NCBI GenBank assembly: GCA_014155875.1
Contig: JACEFZ010004181.1
Location: 248,001 to 312,000 of the forward strand
Reading direction: 5' to 3'
DNA: 64,000 bases
Origin: Cepaea nemoralis
Lineage: Eukaryota; Mollusca; Gastropoda; Stylommatophora; Helicidae
Part shown: positions 1-10,739 of the stretch, piece after piece
Layout: every line of letters starts with the position of its first letter
Position numbering within the stretch: the stretch's first letter is position 1
Program-made: the position numbers and the translations under genes
The notes under the pieces: model-generated
The model's database searches: none
What the model was told of the DNA's origin: nothing
What the model saw: the letters and a program-made list of their open reading frames with translations, nothing else

Positions 1-389
1 ATATCTTCATTATGCTGTTTGTGAGTTAACCTCATTCAAGATATCTTCATTATTCTGTTCATCTGTCCATAGTCTTCTCGTCATTCTTCTATAAAACCGC
101 ATCCTTGCAGAGTCCACATAATTCCTCACTAATGTGCGGATAGCTCGTGATTCACTTCCATACATAAGGATTGATTAATATCGCTCTTAAGAACTCTCTT
201 TCCCACTTCGCTTGACAAAGATATAATGTATAGGATATTCGTCATCGGTCAAATACTGCTTTTGCTTGGGCTTTCCTACATTTAACTTCTCTAATACATC
301 GTCCATCTGCGGTTATCCATGTATTCAAATACATGAACTTTCTACGGACTAGTTCACTTTACTTTGATGCTCAAATCAATGTATTCCCT

Positions 390-755
390 GAATGTGAATT
401 TAAACAGAAGCCACAAACAAGATGTTGCACGATTTATTGGCATATTTCGCTGCATCTCGTCAGGTACATACTGCAGAGTTATATATCATATAAAGTGAAT
501 ACATGATTAATACTTCAGCTGAAACAATTAAAATCACATAGTCACAGATACTTGTTCGAATGTGGATCATCTGTTTTCCTCAAGGTCATTTCAATTCAAT
601 ACGAACTCTTTCTGTTTGCACAAAACTGACAGGAACTGCCTGATTGCTAACACCTCATTATATTTGAGCAATCGGTTATTGTTCATCGAATACAGGACAC
701 GAAACGCTTTTCATCTAGTTCACGCTATGACCGCATTTTATTAGAAGTTGAGAAA
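390..755. mobile_element. Incomplete copy of an inverted-repeat element (IR family)
   Basis: Bases about 395-475 match the left arm of the inverted-repeat elements at 30147-31135 and 54193-54532; shared landmarks are the words gcatatttcgctgcatct and cgtcaggtac. The stretch around 608-640 (tctgtttgcacaaaactga) matches the interior of the 54-kb copy. I cannot find a right arm; the 68-bp array at 790-1810 begins where it would be expected. Bases 1-390 hold AT-rich sequence in which I recognise nothing firm, although 1-340 looks like degraded LINE sequence. Confidence 0.5.
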
Positions 756-789
756 TCCACGATGAAAGCGTTTTATAGCCTTTCGGCTG

Positions 790-1810
790 CACAGGGATTC
801 CTGAAGACTGATTAACTCTCTTCTCCACTCATACTGGTATATGTTCGGCTACTCGATCACAGGGATTCCTGAAGACTGATTAACTCTCTTCTCCACTCAT
901 GCTGGTATATGTTTGGCTACTCGATCACAGGGATTCCTGAAGACTGATTAACGCTCTTCTCCACCCATGCTGGTATATGTTTGGCTACTCGATCACAGGG
1001 ATTCCTGAAGACTGATTAACTCTCTTCTCCACCCATGCTGGTATATGTTTGGCTACTCGATCACAGGGATTCCTGAAGACTGATTAACTCTCTTCTCCAC
1101 CCATGCTGGTATATGTTCGGCTACTCGATCACAGGGATTCCTGAAGACTGATTAACTCTCTTCTCCACCCATAGCTGGTATATGTTTGGCTACTCGATCA
1201 CAGGGATTCCTGAAGACTGATTAACTCTCTTCTCCACCCATGCTGGTATATGTTTGGCTACTCGATCACAGGGATTCCTGAAGACTGATTAACTCTCTTC
1301 TCCACCCATGCTGGTATATGTTTGGCTACTCGATCACAGGGATTCCTGAAGACTGATTAACTCTCTTCTCCACCCATACTGGTATATGTTTGGCTACTCG
1401 ATCACAGGGATTCCTGAAGACTGATTAACTCTCTTCTCCACCCATGCTGGTATATGTTTGGCTACTCGATCACAGGGATTCCTGAAGACTGATTAACTCT
1501 CTTCTCCACCCATGCTGGTATATGTTTGGCTACTCGATCACAGGGATTCCTGAAGACTGATTAACTCTCTTCTCCACCCATGCTGGTATATGTTTGGCTA
1601 CTCGATCACAGGGATTCCTGAAGACTGATTAACTCTCTTCTCCACCCATACTGGTATATGTTTGGCTACTCGATCACAGGGATTCCTGAAGACTGATTAA
1701 CTCTCTTCTCCACCCATGCTGGTATATGTTTGGCTACTCGATCACAGGGATTCCTGAAGACTGATTAACTCTCTTCTCCACCCATGCTGGTATATGTTCG
1801 GCTACTCGAT
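790..1810. repeat. 68-bp minisatellite, 15 near-identical copies
   Basis: The unit begins cacagggattcctgaag and ends ggctactcgat. Copies start at 790, 858, 926, 994, 1062, 1130, then 1199 and every 68 bases to 1743. One copy carries a single-base insertion (catagctgg instead of catgctgg), which accounts for the 69-base step. Differences between copies are few (atgttcggc/atgtttggc, ccatactgg/ccatgctgg), so the array is recently homogenised. No open frame runs through it. Confidence 0.97.
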
Positions 1811-2040
1811 TTGCTAATTGTCTTTCCGTTCTACCTATGTAAGTTGCTTGGTACTCACACTGGAATTGATAAGAGCAGTTTCACTTGATGTACAGAGACA
1901 ATGACTCTTTTACAGATGGATTACTTTAATGTTGCCTTTGGACAGACATGTTTTTATACACATATTTACCCATACTACTGTTCGTCTACTACTGTTTATG
2001 TGTAACCATACTACCGTTTTTCTGCTGTTCACATTAAGAC

Positions 2041-3378
2041 ATACTACTAAGTAAGTCGGTAAGTTAGTAAGTCAGTAGGTCAGTCAGTAAGTAAGTCAGT
2101 AGATCAGTCAGTAAGTAAGTAAGTCAGTCAGTCAGTAAATAAGTAAGCCAGTCAGTAATCAGTCAGTCAATCATTAAGTAAGTAAGTCATACAGTAAGTA
2201 AGTAGGTACGTCATTGAGTAAGGAAGTAAGTCAGTAAGGAAGTAAGTCCGTCAGTCAACAAGTAAGTCAGTAAGTAAGTAAAAAAGTAAATCAGTAAATA
2301 ATTCACTCAGTCAGTAAGTAAATAATTCAGTCAGTCAGTAAGTAAGTCAGTTAGTCATCAGTCGGTAGGTAAGTCAGTCAGTAAGTAAGTCAGGAAGTCA
2401 ATCAGTCAGTCAGTAAGTAGGTCAGTAATCAAGTAAGTCATTGCGTAAATAAGTCAGTAAGGAAGTAAGTCAGCCAGTCAGTCAGTCAGCATGTAAGTCA
2501 GTAAGTAAGTGAAAAAGTAAATCAGTAAGTTATTCAGTCAGTCAGTAAGTAAGCCAGTAAGTAAATAATTCAGTCAGTAAGTAAGTCAGTCAGTCATTAA
2601 GTAAGTAAGTCATACAATAAGTAAGTAGGTACGTCATTGAGTAACTAAGTCAGTAAGGAAGTAAGTCAGTAAGTCAGTCAGTCAACAAGTAAGTAAGTAC
2701 AAAAATAAATCAGTACATAATTCAGTCAGTAAGTCAGTCAGTAAGTCAGTCAGTAAGTAAGTCAGTTAGCCATCAGTCAGTAAGTCAGTCAGTAAGTCAG
2801 GAAGTCAATCAGTAAGTCAGTAAGTAGGTCAGTAGTCAAGTAAGTCATTGCATAAGTAAGTCAGTAAGGAAGTAAGTCAGCCAGCCAGTCAGTCAGCAAG
2901 TCAATCAGTAAGTAAGTGAAAAAGTAAATCAGTAAGTTATTCAGTCAGCCAGTAAGTAAGTATGTCAGTAAGTAAGCCAGTCAGTCATTCAGTCAGTCAG
3001 TCAATAATTAAGTCAGTCAGACAGTCAATAAATAAGTCATTAAGCCAGTCAGTCAGTATGCCAGTCAGTAAATAAGTAAGTCAGTCAGTCAGTAAGTCAA
3101 TCAGTCAGTGAGTCAGTCACTCAGTCATTAAGTCAGTCAGTCAATAATTAAGTAAGTCAGTCAGTCAATAAATAAGTCATTTAGCAAGTCAGTAAGTAAG
3201 TCAGTCATTAAGTAAGCCAGTCAGTCAGTCAATCAGCTAGTCATTCAGTCAGTCAGTCAATAATTAAGTCAGTCAATAAATAAGCCATTAAGCCAGTCAG
3301 TGAGTCAGTTAATAAGTAAGTCAGTCAGTAAGTCAGTCAGTAAGTATGTCAATCATTACGTAAGTCAATCATTAAGTA

Positions 3379-3409
<31 letters not shown>

Positions 3410-3575
3410 AAATAAGTCAGTCAGTAAGTAAGTCAGTAAGTAAGCCAATCAGTCATTAAATAAGTCAGTCAGTTAGTCAGTTAGTCAGTCAGTCAATAAT
3501 TAAGCCAGTCAGTCAATCAGTCAGTCAATAAATAAGTCATTAAGCCAGTCAGTCAGTTAGTCAGTCAGTCAGTAA
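2041..3575. repeat. 1.5-kb tetranucleotide array (TAAG / TCAG type)
   Basis: About 1.5 kb is built almost wholly from interleaved gtaa and gtca tetramers with occasional cctg-, aata- and atta-type variants. Longer blocks recur inside it (for example aagtgaaaaagtaaatcag at about 2506 and 2914), so block duplication as well as slippage has shaped it. Bases 1811-2040, between this and the 68-bp array, contain nothing I recognise. Confidence 0.95.
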
Positions 3576-3957
3576 AGGACCCTTCTACACACCTCAAGGT
3601 GCCTTGGATATATGGTGCTAGACTCATATTATGATAGACCTATAGGCAATCAGTTTATGATCTGGTCAATATCACATCAGCCACCTTTACATCCCAAGAC
3701 ATTTCCGGGTACCAGTTTTAGGCTGGGCCGACCTCAGAGCCCAGATCAAATAAATAAATCTGCCTCGATGAAGTTTCGAACCCATGACCACTGGATTGGC
3801 AGGCAAGAGTCTAGCCACTGTGCTAACACATTCAGCCTATTTCGTCTTTGACTCCAAATGCCTCAACAAGTCGTTACTTTACCCACACTGTTCAAATATC
3901 TGTTAACGCCCGTTTCTGCCTGCTAGTTATTAATGAACCCTGTGTATCCCAAGTTAA

Positions 3958-4200
3958 CGTCGTTGTGGTGAAGGGGTTATGAACACAATTTGTAATAGCA
4001 CATACCGCATTTGAAACAACTGTGAGCAATTTGGAAGCAGACCGCCTTATGTTGGTTTCCATACAATGGTATGAGTGCCTGTTGTTCAGAAAGCAAATGG
4101 CAAGCTACTGAGCGTAAACTTGCCCAGGAATCGCAAACAGCCAAAAAATGCTGGAGATGACTGCTATGTCCTGTAAAGGACGTGCGAGTAAGTAAACATC
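3958..4200 (+). mobile_element. SINE family A copy
   Basis: Degraded copy of a tRNA-derived SINE found at least eight times in this window (best copy 53718-53965). Landmarks are the head gaaggggttatgaac, the middle gcagaccgcctta and the 3' end tcctgtaaaggacgtgcga. The copy ends about 60 bases before the exon-1 splice acceptor. Bases 3576-3957 show no clear feature. Confidence 0.75.
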
Positions 4201-4260
4201 AAGTTATAATTGTAAAGAGTTGGGCAACTAAAGAAACTTGTTTCTGTGTTCTGTTTACAG

Positions 4261-4437
4261 GTAAACAACAACGGAGTCATATCGTTCTTTAATGAGCTGA
4301 GAGTCTACAGACCTGAAGACTTTCCTCTGACGGACGCAATTCCAATCATAGCACCTTATTGGGCCGATGTTGACATATCCATTTCTAACGGCACAGTTTG
4401 GTACCGGGAATCTCGAGATGTACATCTGTTGTCCAAG
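4261..4437 (+). CDS. Exon 1 in window: NIDO domain, middle part (mesh/SUSD2/MUC4-like protein)
   Basis: The exon follows a tttctgtgttctgtttacag acceptor and ends at AAG|GTTGGT. Its length is 177 bases, phase 0 at both ends, residues 1-59 of the visible protein. It encodes VNNNGVISFF...FPLTDAIPIIAPYWADVD...GTVWYRES...LL, the conserved heart of the NIDO domain known from nidogen, alpha-tectorin, MUC4 and insect Mesh. It is extracellular, with one N-glycosylation sequon (NGT). The preceding NIDO segment (normally a YPFG...D..S motif) and the signal peptide are not in the window. The donor is weak. The next in-frame match is exon 2 at 10533, so the intron is about 6.1 kb. Confidence 0.93.
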
Positions 4438-4567
4438 GTTGGTGGTTGCACTGGCTTCTGTGATGTTCATTAGCTGTTTAGTTGCTTTGGTGTCACATAC
4501 ATGGTTATTGGATAATTTTAGTATGGTAGTCACTAAAGTAATCATGGTAAGCTTTTTTCCACTCATT

Positions 4568-4775
4568 TACCTGAGCATAGTCCATATTGGACTGATTTTT
4601 GCACGTGGGCCAGCTTTCCCTATTACCAGTGTCCCCCACAATAAGCAAACTCACACCAACTTCTGAGACACTTGTAATTTACTTCCCCAAGTCAAGGACA
4701 ACAAGTCCAACTGACCAGCGCAGGGCGAGACCTCCCAACACTGCCGTCAGCACACGGGAAGTTTTAGGAGAGAGC
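4568..4775 (-). mobile_element. SINE family B copy
   Basis: The sequence is the reverse complement of a tRNA-like SINE also at 6740, 17285, 24640, 60225 and 62225. Landmarks are gcacgtgggccagctttccc, gtaatttacttccccaagtc and cagcgcagggcgagacc. It lies inside intron 1, just after exon 1. Confidence 0.8.
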
Positions 4776-4805
4776 GCTCTCAACTTTTTGGTCATGCGAT
4801 TTCCA

Positions 4806-5945
4806 TCATGGAGATTGATTCTCAGTCTGTATTACATGAAGTGATTGATTCTCAGTCTGTATTACATGAAGTGATTGATTCTCAGTCTGTATTACGTGAA
4901 GAGATTGATTCTCAGTCTGTATTACATGAAGTGATTGATTCTCAGTCTGTATTACTTGAAGTGATTGATTCTCAGTCTGTATTATGTGAAGTGATTGATT
5001 CTCAGTCTGTATTACATGAAGTGATTGATTCTCAGTCTGTATTACGTGAAGTGATTGATTCTCAGTCTGTATTATGTGAAATGATTGATTCTCAGTCTGT
5101 ATTGCATGAAGATCAAAACTTCCATCATGGAGATTGATTCTCAGTCTGTATTATGTGAAGTGATTGATTCTCAGTCTGTATTACGTGAAGTGATTGATTC
5201 TCAGTCTGTATTATATGAAGTGATTGATTCTCAGTCTGTATTATGTGAAGTGATTGATTCTCAGTCTGTATTACATGAAGTGATTGATTCTCAGTCTGTA
5301 TTACATGAAGATCAAAACTTCTATCATGGAGATTGATTCTCAGTCTGTATTATATGGAGTGATTAATTCTCAGTCTGTATTACATGAAGTGATTGATTCT
5401 CAGTCTGTATTACATGAACGGTTTGATTCTCAGTCTGTATTATGTGAAATGATTGATTCTCAGTCTGTATTACGTGAAGATCAAAACTTCCATCATGGAG
5501 ATTGATTCTCAGTCTGTATTACATGAAGTGATTAATTCTCAGTCTGTATTACATGAAGTGATTGATTCTCAGTCTGTATTACATGAACGGTTTGATTCTC
5601 AGTCTGTATTATGTGAAATGATTGATTCTCAGTCTGTATTACGTGATGATCAAAACTTCCATCATGGAGATTGATTCTCAGTCTGTATTACATGAAGTGA
5701 TTAATTCTCAGTCTGTATTACGTGCAGATCAAAACTTCCATCATAGAGATTGATTCTCAGTCTGTATTACATGAAGTGATTAATTCTCAGTCTGTATTAC
5801 ATGAAGTGATTGATTCTCACTCTGTATTACGTGAAGATCAAAAATTCCATCATGGAGATTGATTCTCAGTCTGTATTACATGAAGTGATTAATTCTCAGT
5901 CTGTATTACATGAAGTGATTAATTCTCAGTCTGTATTACGTGCAG
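4806..5945. repeat. 30-bp minisatellite with interspersed 21-bp variant blocks
   Basis: The unit is gattgattctcagtctgtat plus tacatgaagt, 30 bases, repeated about 35 times. Every few units a block reading gatcaaaacttccatcatgg is inserted, so runs of 4-10 plain units are separated by the same variant at about 5110, 5310, 5480, 5650, 5730 and 5840. This is a higher-order structure. In + strand translation the unit reads IDSQSVLHEV; the variant block shifts the frame to a TGA each time. There is no splice context or start codon, so I do not regard it as coding. Confidence 0.95.
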
Positions 5946-6004
5946 ATCAAAACGGACAGATGTGGCATGAGTAGATACCGAGCACTCTTCTGTGGTGACT
6001 TAAA

Positions 6005-6250
6005 ATGGAATGTGGCAAAGCGGTTACAAATGCAATTCGTAATCCTGCATACCCCGTTCGAAACACAGCTGCGGGCACTTTGGAAGCAGACACCTTGCGT
6101 TGGTTTCCAGTACAATAGTATGAGTGCCAGCCGTTCAGAAAGCAATGGCAAACTGCTTAAAGAAAACTTGCCAAGAAATCACTAACAGCCCACATACAAA
6201 AAAACTTCAGGGGTTGACTGCCAGGTCCTGTAAAGGATATGCAACTAATG
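6005..6250 (+). mobile_element. SINE family A copy
   Basis: Head gtggcaaagcggttacaaat, middle gcagacaccttgcgttggtt, then agaaagcaatggcaaactgc and 3' end ggtcctgtaaaggatatgc. It directly follows the 30-bp array. Confidence 0.85.
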
Positions 6251-6289
6251 TAAATGTATATACTGTTCAGGACATGCTGGAGTGTGAGG

Positions 6290-6560
6290 TAGCGAGAGAG
6301 TGGAGGAGAGTGGAGTGAACAGGCTGATAGGCTGGCAAGAAATGCACCTCTCGGTGGTAGATTACCTATGGAAAATGGGAGAGGTGGTTGGGTGCCCGTG
6401 GGACAAGGTGGAAAAAGTGGGGGAACAGACTGAGCACCCGTATGTGGAGAGAATGATATGTCAGGGGATTGGCAGGGGTTCTGGACATTCAGATCGGCAG
6501 GGGTTCTGGACATTCAGATCGGCAGGGGCTCTGGACATTCAGATCTGCAGGGATTCCGAA
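6290..6560 (+). mobile_element. RNase H-type LINE, C-terminal relic, running into a 25-bp tandem repeat
   Basis: Broken translation gives EQADRLAG followed by ...KMGEVVGCPWDKVEKVGEQ and then EHPYVERMICQGIGRGSG. This corresponds to the region after the RNase H domain of the 41-45 kb LINE (NEQADRLAG ... QRGVTRGSG). From 6471 the sequence becomes a 25-bp tandem repeat (ggcaggggttctggacattc plus agatc), three full copies and a diverged fourth ending near 6555. Bases 6560-6740 show nothing. Confidence 0.75.
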
Positions 6561-6739
6561 TGAATCTCAAAACTGATAGGGAAGACCAGGATAACTCTCA
6601 ATCAGATGGCAGTTGGAACAGTTAGCAGTATGACCCTTCGCTGGCTGTTGAATTAGGGGATGGAGAGCGCGTGGAAATGTTCTGAGTGCACTGATGTCAT
6701 TTCTTAGCTCAACTCGTTGTTTTTTTTTTGGGTGCTTGC

Positions 6740-7010
6740 TTGCTTTGAACTCAAGTGTAGCCCATACACACTATTTATAGCAGTGATGGACTGAATTTTG
6801 CGTGTGGGTTAGCTTTCACCTATTAACAATGTCCTTCGCCATCAGGCGAACCCACTCTGACTTCAGAAGTACTTGCAATTAACGTCCCCAAGTCAAGGAC
6901 GACAGGTCAACATTTTAGTCCAGCTGTCCGGTGTAGGGGTTGAACCTCTTACCTCTGATCAGTACACCAGATGTTTAAGAACACACGTTCTTATACATTC
7001 GGCCATGCGG
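6740..7010 (-). mobile_element. SINE family B copy
   Basis: The reverse-complement landmarks are gaactcaagtgtagcccata, attaacaatgtccttcgcca, gtccccaagtcaaggacgac and the tRNA-like end gtgtaggggttgaacctct. On the - strand this gives a GGTTCAACCCC box B. It is a moderately diverged, near full-length copy. Confidence 0.85.
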
Positions 7011-7171
7011 ACCTGCACTCATATTCTTATCTCTTGTACTCTTGCATGTTGTTATAACAAATTGCCTGGGTTAGTATTAGTCAGTGACGTAACTGTTATC
7101 CCGGGTTGATGTTTGACACCCATGTCTGCCATGTTTTATCAGATGTTTGGTGCACTTAAAAGCTTATTGTA

Positions 7172-7428
7172 TAATTCATTCATTCATTCATTCATTCATT
7201 CATTCATTCATTCATTCATTCATTCATTCATTCACTAATCTTTTCATTAATTAATTAATTGATTGATTAATTAATCAATTAATTCACCAATCTTTTCATT
7301 CATTCATTCATTCATTCATTCATTCATTCATTCATTCAGCCATCTGTTTATTCAGCCAATTATTCATTCAGCCATCTATTCATTCATTCATTCATTCATT
7401 CATTCATTCATTCATTCATTCATTCAAT
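7172..7428. repeat. (ATTC)n microsatellite block
   Basis: Three long attc runs (about 7175-7233, 7297-7338, 7378-7428) are separated by an aattaatt-rich palindromic stretch and by cagccatctatt variants. Bases 7010-7172 and 7428-7900 hold no recognisable feature. Confidence 0.97.
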
Positions 7429-7904
7429 GGTCATTTCCTGGCTAGAGTACCTCCTGTTCATACATCTGTATGAGAAGTTTATTGGCAATGATGGTCCACG
7501 TGAGCTGTCCCCACATAATGCTAACATGAAAGCATGTACAGCTGAATCTATGGACAAGAATCCTCAGTATGTGGCCAATCACAGTATGCAAGGTCCTTGA
7601 TGTCAGTCTCATAGCAGATACTGCCATTGAGTTGTGAAGGGTTAGGCCTTCAAATATTATAGGTCATGATATATAAGGTAGAGTTACTGATTACCTTTCT
7701 CATGACAATTCCTTCCCAAATATTTATTTTTAAAAATTGTTTTGGTTATCTGCTACCCATTCAGTGTGGCTGGATTGACTTCAGTGCAGCACTTTTTGAG
7801 AAATAAACCTGTCTGTGTTGGGGATTGAACCCAGACAAATGTAATGGCAGACAAGTGCACTACCACTAGGGCACTGTAGATCCAATCGTATTATAGGGTA
7901 CTGA

Positions 7905-8290
7905 AATTCGGACAATGGATAAACAGTATGAAACAATTATAGAGGGATTTGATATGTGGTGTTATCGAAAAATGATAAGAATAATATGGATTGAATAATT
8001 TACAAAGTGAATAAGTTCTAGTAAATAGAACAGAGAAGACACAGTAATTTTAAAAAAGTACAGTTCTCGTGGCTGGGTCACACCTAAAGGATTTAGGAAA
8101 GATCAAACAAAAAGACTACTAGAAGACAAAATATTGGGGGAAAATAGAAGTGGTAGATCAAGAAAAACATTGATAAAACACACAAATGCACAGATCTACC
8201 AATCAGTACAGGTATCCCTGGGATTAAAGAGAGCGGTACAAGACAGTATACAGTGGAATGGATAATCAGGAAGCTACACGACCAGACCAG
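7905..8290 (+). mobile_element. Degraded RTE-like LINE C-terminal fragment
   Basis: Decayed + strand reading frames keep the order of landmarks seen in the better copies at 14655 and 35023: a tgtggtgttatcgaaaaatg segment (WFLRKM-like), a gctgggtcacacc segment (FGHVMRR-like) and a late gtggatc-type segment. Many frame breaks are present. This is an old copy. Confidence 0.5.
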
Positions 8291-8394
8291 GGGCTGAAAT
8301 AATTGAACAGGATGACGGTGCTCAGGACCTTAAGCTGTCAGATAATCAGGATCCTCCTCCTCCTCCTCCTCCTCCTCCTCCTCCTCCTCTTCTT

Positions 8395-8960
8395 CATGTG
8401 CCCTGTCAACTGGCATAGGCATTAATGTCTCTACACAGATCTCTGACCTTGCTTTTCTTGATCAACTCTGCTGATGATATTACACTATGCCACTGTCTCA
8501 GTCCATCCAGCATCATCTCTCTCAGTCTGCTCTTTCCCCATGGATATTTCCAGTCATGATGTTCTCCACTGCCTCTCTTATCATCACATGACCAAAGAAA
8601 GCTGTTTGTCTCTTTTGTATACTTTCATTAGCCTCTTCCTAGCAATCATTTTAGTTGTTCTGACATTCAAAAGTTTTCACAACATTCTTTGCAGAAAACT
8701 CACCTCAGCTGCTTCCAAGCTTTTCCTAATTTGTTCATTAATGTTCCATGATTCACTGCCATACAACAAAACAGGTTCAGTATAGCATTACAGTACGCTC
8801 TTCCTTACATTCAATGATAGTGACTTATTACATAAGATACTTTTCATTTTCTGAAATCCAGCTTTTACTTGACTAATTCTGCTCTTAACCTCTGTCACAC
8901 ATCTTCCATCTGATGTTATAATTGCCCCTAGGTATTTAAATTTATCAGCTTGATCACCAG
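8395..8960 (-). mobile_element. RTE-like LINE fragment, 3' part of ORF2
   Basis: The - strand translation near 8790-8945 gives KFKYLGAIITSDGRC, the post-RT motif that appears as YNYLGTVITSDGRC in the copy at 9516-10462. The 3' end on this strand is the gtgccctgtcaactggcata region, next to a (CCT)n run at 8348-8388. The 5' side of the fragment passes directly into the 20-bp array at 8955. Confidence 0.8.
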
Positions 8961-9505
8961 GATAGATCTTGATTGATCGGGATAGATCTTGATTGATCAA
9001 GATATTGTTTGATTGATCAGGATATATTTTGATTGATCAGGGTATATATTGATTGATCAGGATAGATTTTGATTGATCAGAATAGGTTTTGTTTGATCAG
9101 GATAAACTTGGGTTGATCAAAATAGATTTTGATTGATCAGGATAGATTTTGATTGATCAGAATAGATTTTGATTGATTGGGATAGATGTTGATTGATTAG
9201 GATAGATTTTGGTTGATCATGATAGATTTTGATTGATCAGGATAGATCTTGATTTATCAGAATATATTTTGATTGATCAGAATAGATCTTGATTGATCAG
9301 GATAGATCTTTATTGATCAGAATATATCTTGATTGATTAGAGTAGATCCTAATTGATCAGGATAGACTTTGTTTGATCAGAATAGATTTTGATTGATCAG
9401 GACAGATTTTGATTAATCATGATAGATGTTGATTTATCAGGGTTGATATTGACCAATCAGGGTAGATTTTGATTGATCAGAATAGATCGTGATTGATCAG
9501 GGTAG
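8955..9505. repeat. 20-bp minisatellite (gattgatcaggatagatttt)
   Basis: There are about 27-28 diverged copies of a 20-base unit, rich in TGATCA and GATT. The array is bounded on both sides by RTE-like LINE fragments on the - strand, one of which has a (TGAT)n 3' tail, so its seed may have been LINE tail sequence. Confidence 0.93.
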
Positions 9506-9515
9506 ATCTTTATAT

Positions 9516-10462
9516 CAATCAATCAATCATGTGCCATGCCGGAAAGCGTGGGCGGTCATGACTCGCCATTTCACTCGATCACCAGAGTCGTGGATCAGCT
9601 CAGTGTTCCTGTCTCGACCATGCCATGTGGCCAAGCCATCCAGGTATTGACTTCTCGGTCTTCCCCTTGGTCTGTTCCCTTCGATCTTGCCAGTTGTCAC
9701 TAAGTTCTCCAACCCATTTCTTCTCATAGCATGTCCAAAAAATGTTGACTGACTACATCTAATTTGTCTAATCAATTTACTATTTTTATTTGTCTCCTGT
9801 AGTACTTGGTCATTGATTTTTCTGTCTATCCATAGTATTCTTTGCATTTTCCTCAGAAACCACATTTCTGTTTTTCAGCTTGACTGCTTATTGTCCAAGT
9901 TTCACATCCATACAAAAGAATAGGCTCTATGTAGCACCTCAACACTCTTTTTCTCGTTTCAATTGACATATTTTTATTGGTCAGTATGTTTTTCATCTTG
10001 CTAAAGGCTACTTTTGCCATGGAGATTCTTGTTCTAATCTCTACAAGGCATCTCCCATCAGATGTTATGACTGTTCCGAGATAATTGTACCGATTCACTT
10101 GTTGAAGAATATTCCCATTTACTTGTATATTACATTGTGGTATTTCATTCTTCTTAGTGACGACCATAATCTGTGTCTTTTTACAACCCCAGTTGCTCAC
10201 TGTGTACAATAACCGCGTCTACTAATTGTTGTAGATCCTGCTCATTGTCTCCAATCAATACTGTATCATCTGCATATCTAATGTTATTGATGTTTCGTCC
10301 TCCAATGCTGATTCCATTTATATCTTCTTCATTTCTGAAAATATTTTCACTGTATAGGGAAAAAAGATCTGGAGACATTACACATCCCTGCTTAACACCT
10401 CTCTTAATAGGTTGATATTGTCCCACTTCATTATCAATCCTTATGGATGTATGTGCATCCTT
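9516..10462 (-). mobile_element. Young 5'-truncated RTE-like LINE insertion with 10-bp TSD
   Basis: Reverse-transcriptase remnant. The - strand frames read VKQGCVMSPDLFSLYSE, IRYADDTVLIGD (catalytic YADD), YNYLGTVITSDGRC, LLYGCETWT, WFLRKMQRI, FFGHAMRRNGLENL and RPRGRPRSQYLDGL, in canonical order but split over two or three frames. The 3' end has a (TGAT)n tail. The direct repeat atctttatat at 9506-9515 and 10463-10472 is the target-site duplication. It is very similar to the copy at 35023-36029. It ends 70 bases before exon 2. Confidence 0.92.
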
Positions 10463-10532
10463 ATCTTTATATATATATATTCATTGATATGTGTATTCTG
10501 ATATATGTGTATCTTGTGATGTCATTCTACAG

Positions 10533-10649
10533 GCTAGCAGTGAAATCAGGGCATTCTCTGCATACAGAAACTTCCAAGCATACTGGGTGTTTGTGGCCAC
10601 GTGGGACGAAGTTGGCTTCTTTGGGGCTAGTGGAGAGGGTTTGAATAAG
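10533..10649 (+). CDS. Exon 2: NIDO domain continuation
   Basis: Acceptor gtcattctacag, donor AAG|GTTTGT. The exon is 117 bases, phase 0/0, visible-protein residues 60-98. It reads ASSEIRAF...YRNFQAYWVFVATWDEVGFFG, the NIDO segment in which a helix (EIR..F) precedes the ATWd.VGyF strand. It joins exon 1 in frame (LLSK|ASSEI), as in other family members. The upstream intron contains a LINE whose TSD ends only 60 bases from this exon. Confidence 0.93.
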
Positions 10650-10739
10650 GTTTGTCTTGTAGACTTTGTGGTTTGCTTGATGCTTCGTCTCGCCCGCATG
10701 TTACCAGGGCCCACAATGAATTCAAAGATTAGTAACACT

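Noticed and set aside
2041..3575. CRISPR-like array
   Set aside because: Repeats are contiguous tetranucleotides without unique spacers, in a eukaryotic intronic setting. The same applies to the 68-, 43- and 51-bp arrays.
4808..5674. Apparent repetitive protein (IDSQSVLHEV)n
   Set aside because: The frame is broken by the variant block in every segment, and there is no splice or promoter context. It is a minisatellite.
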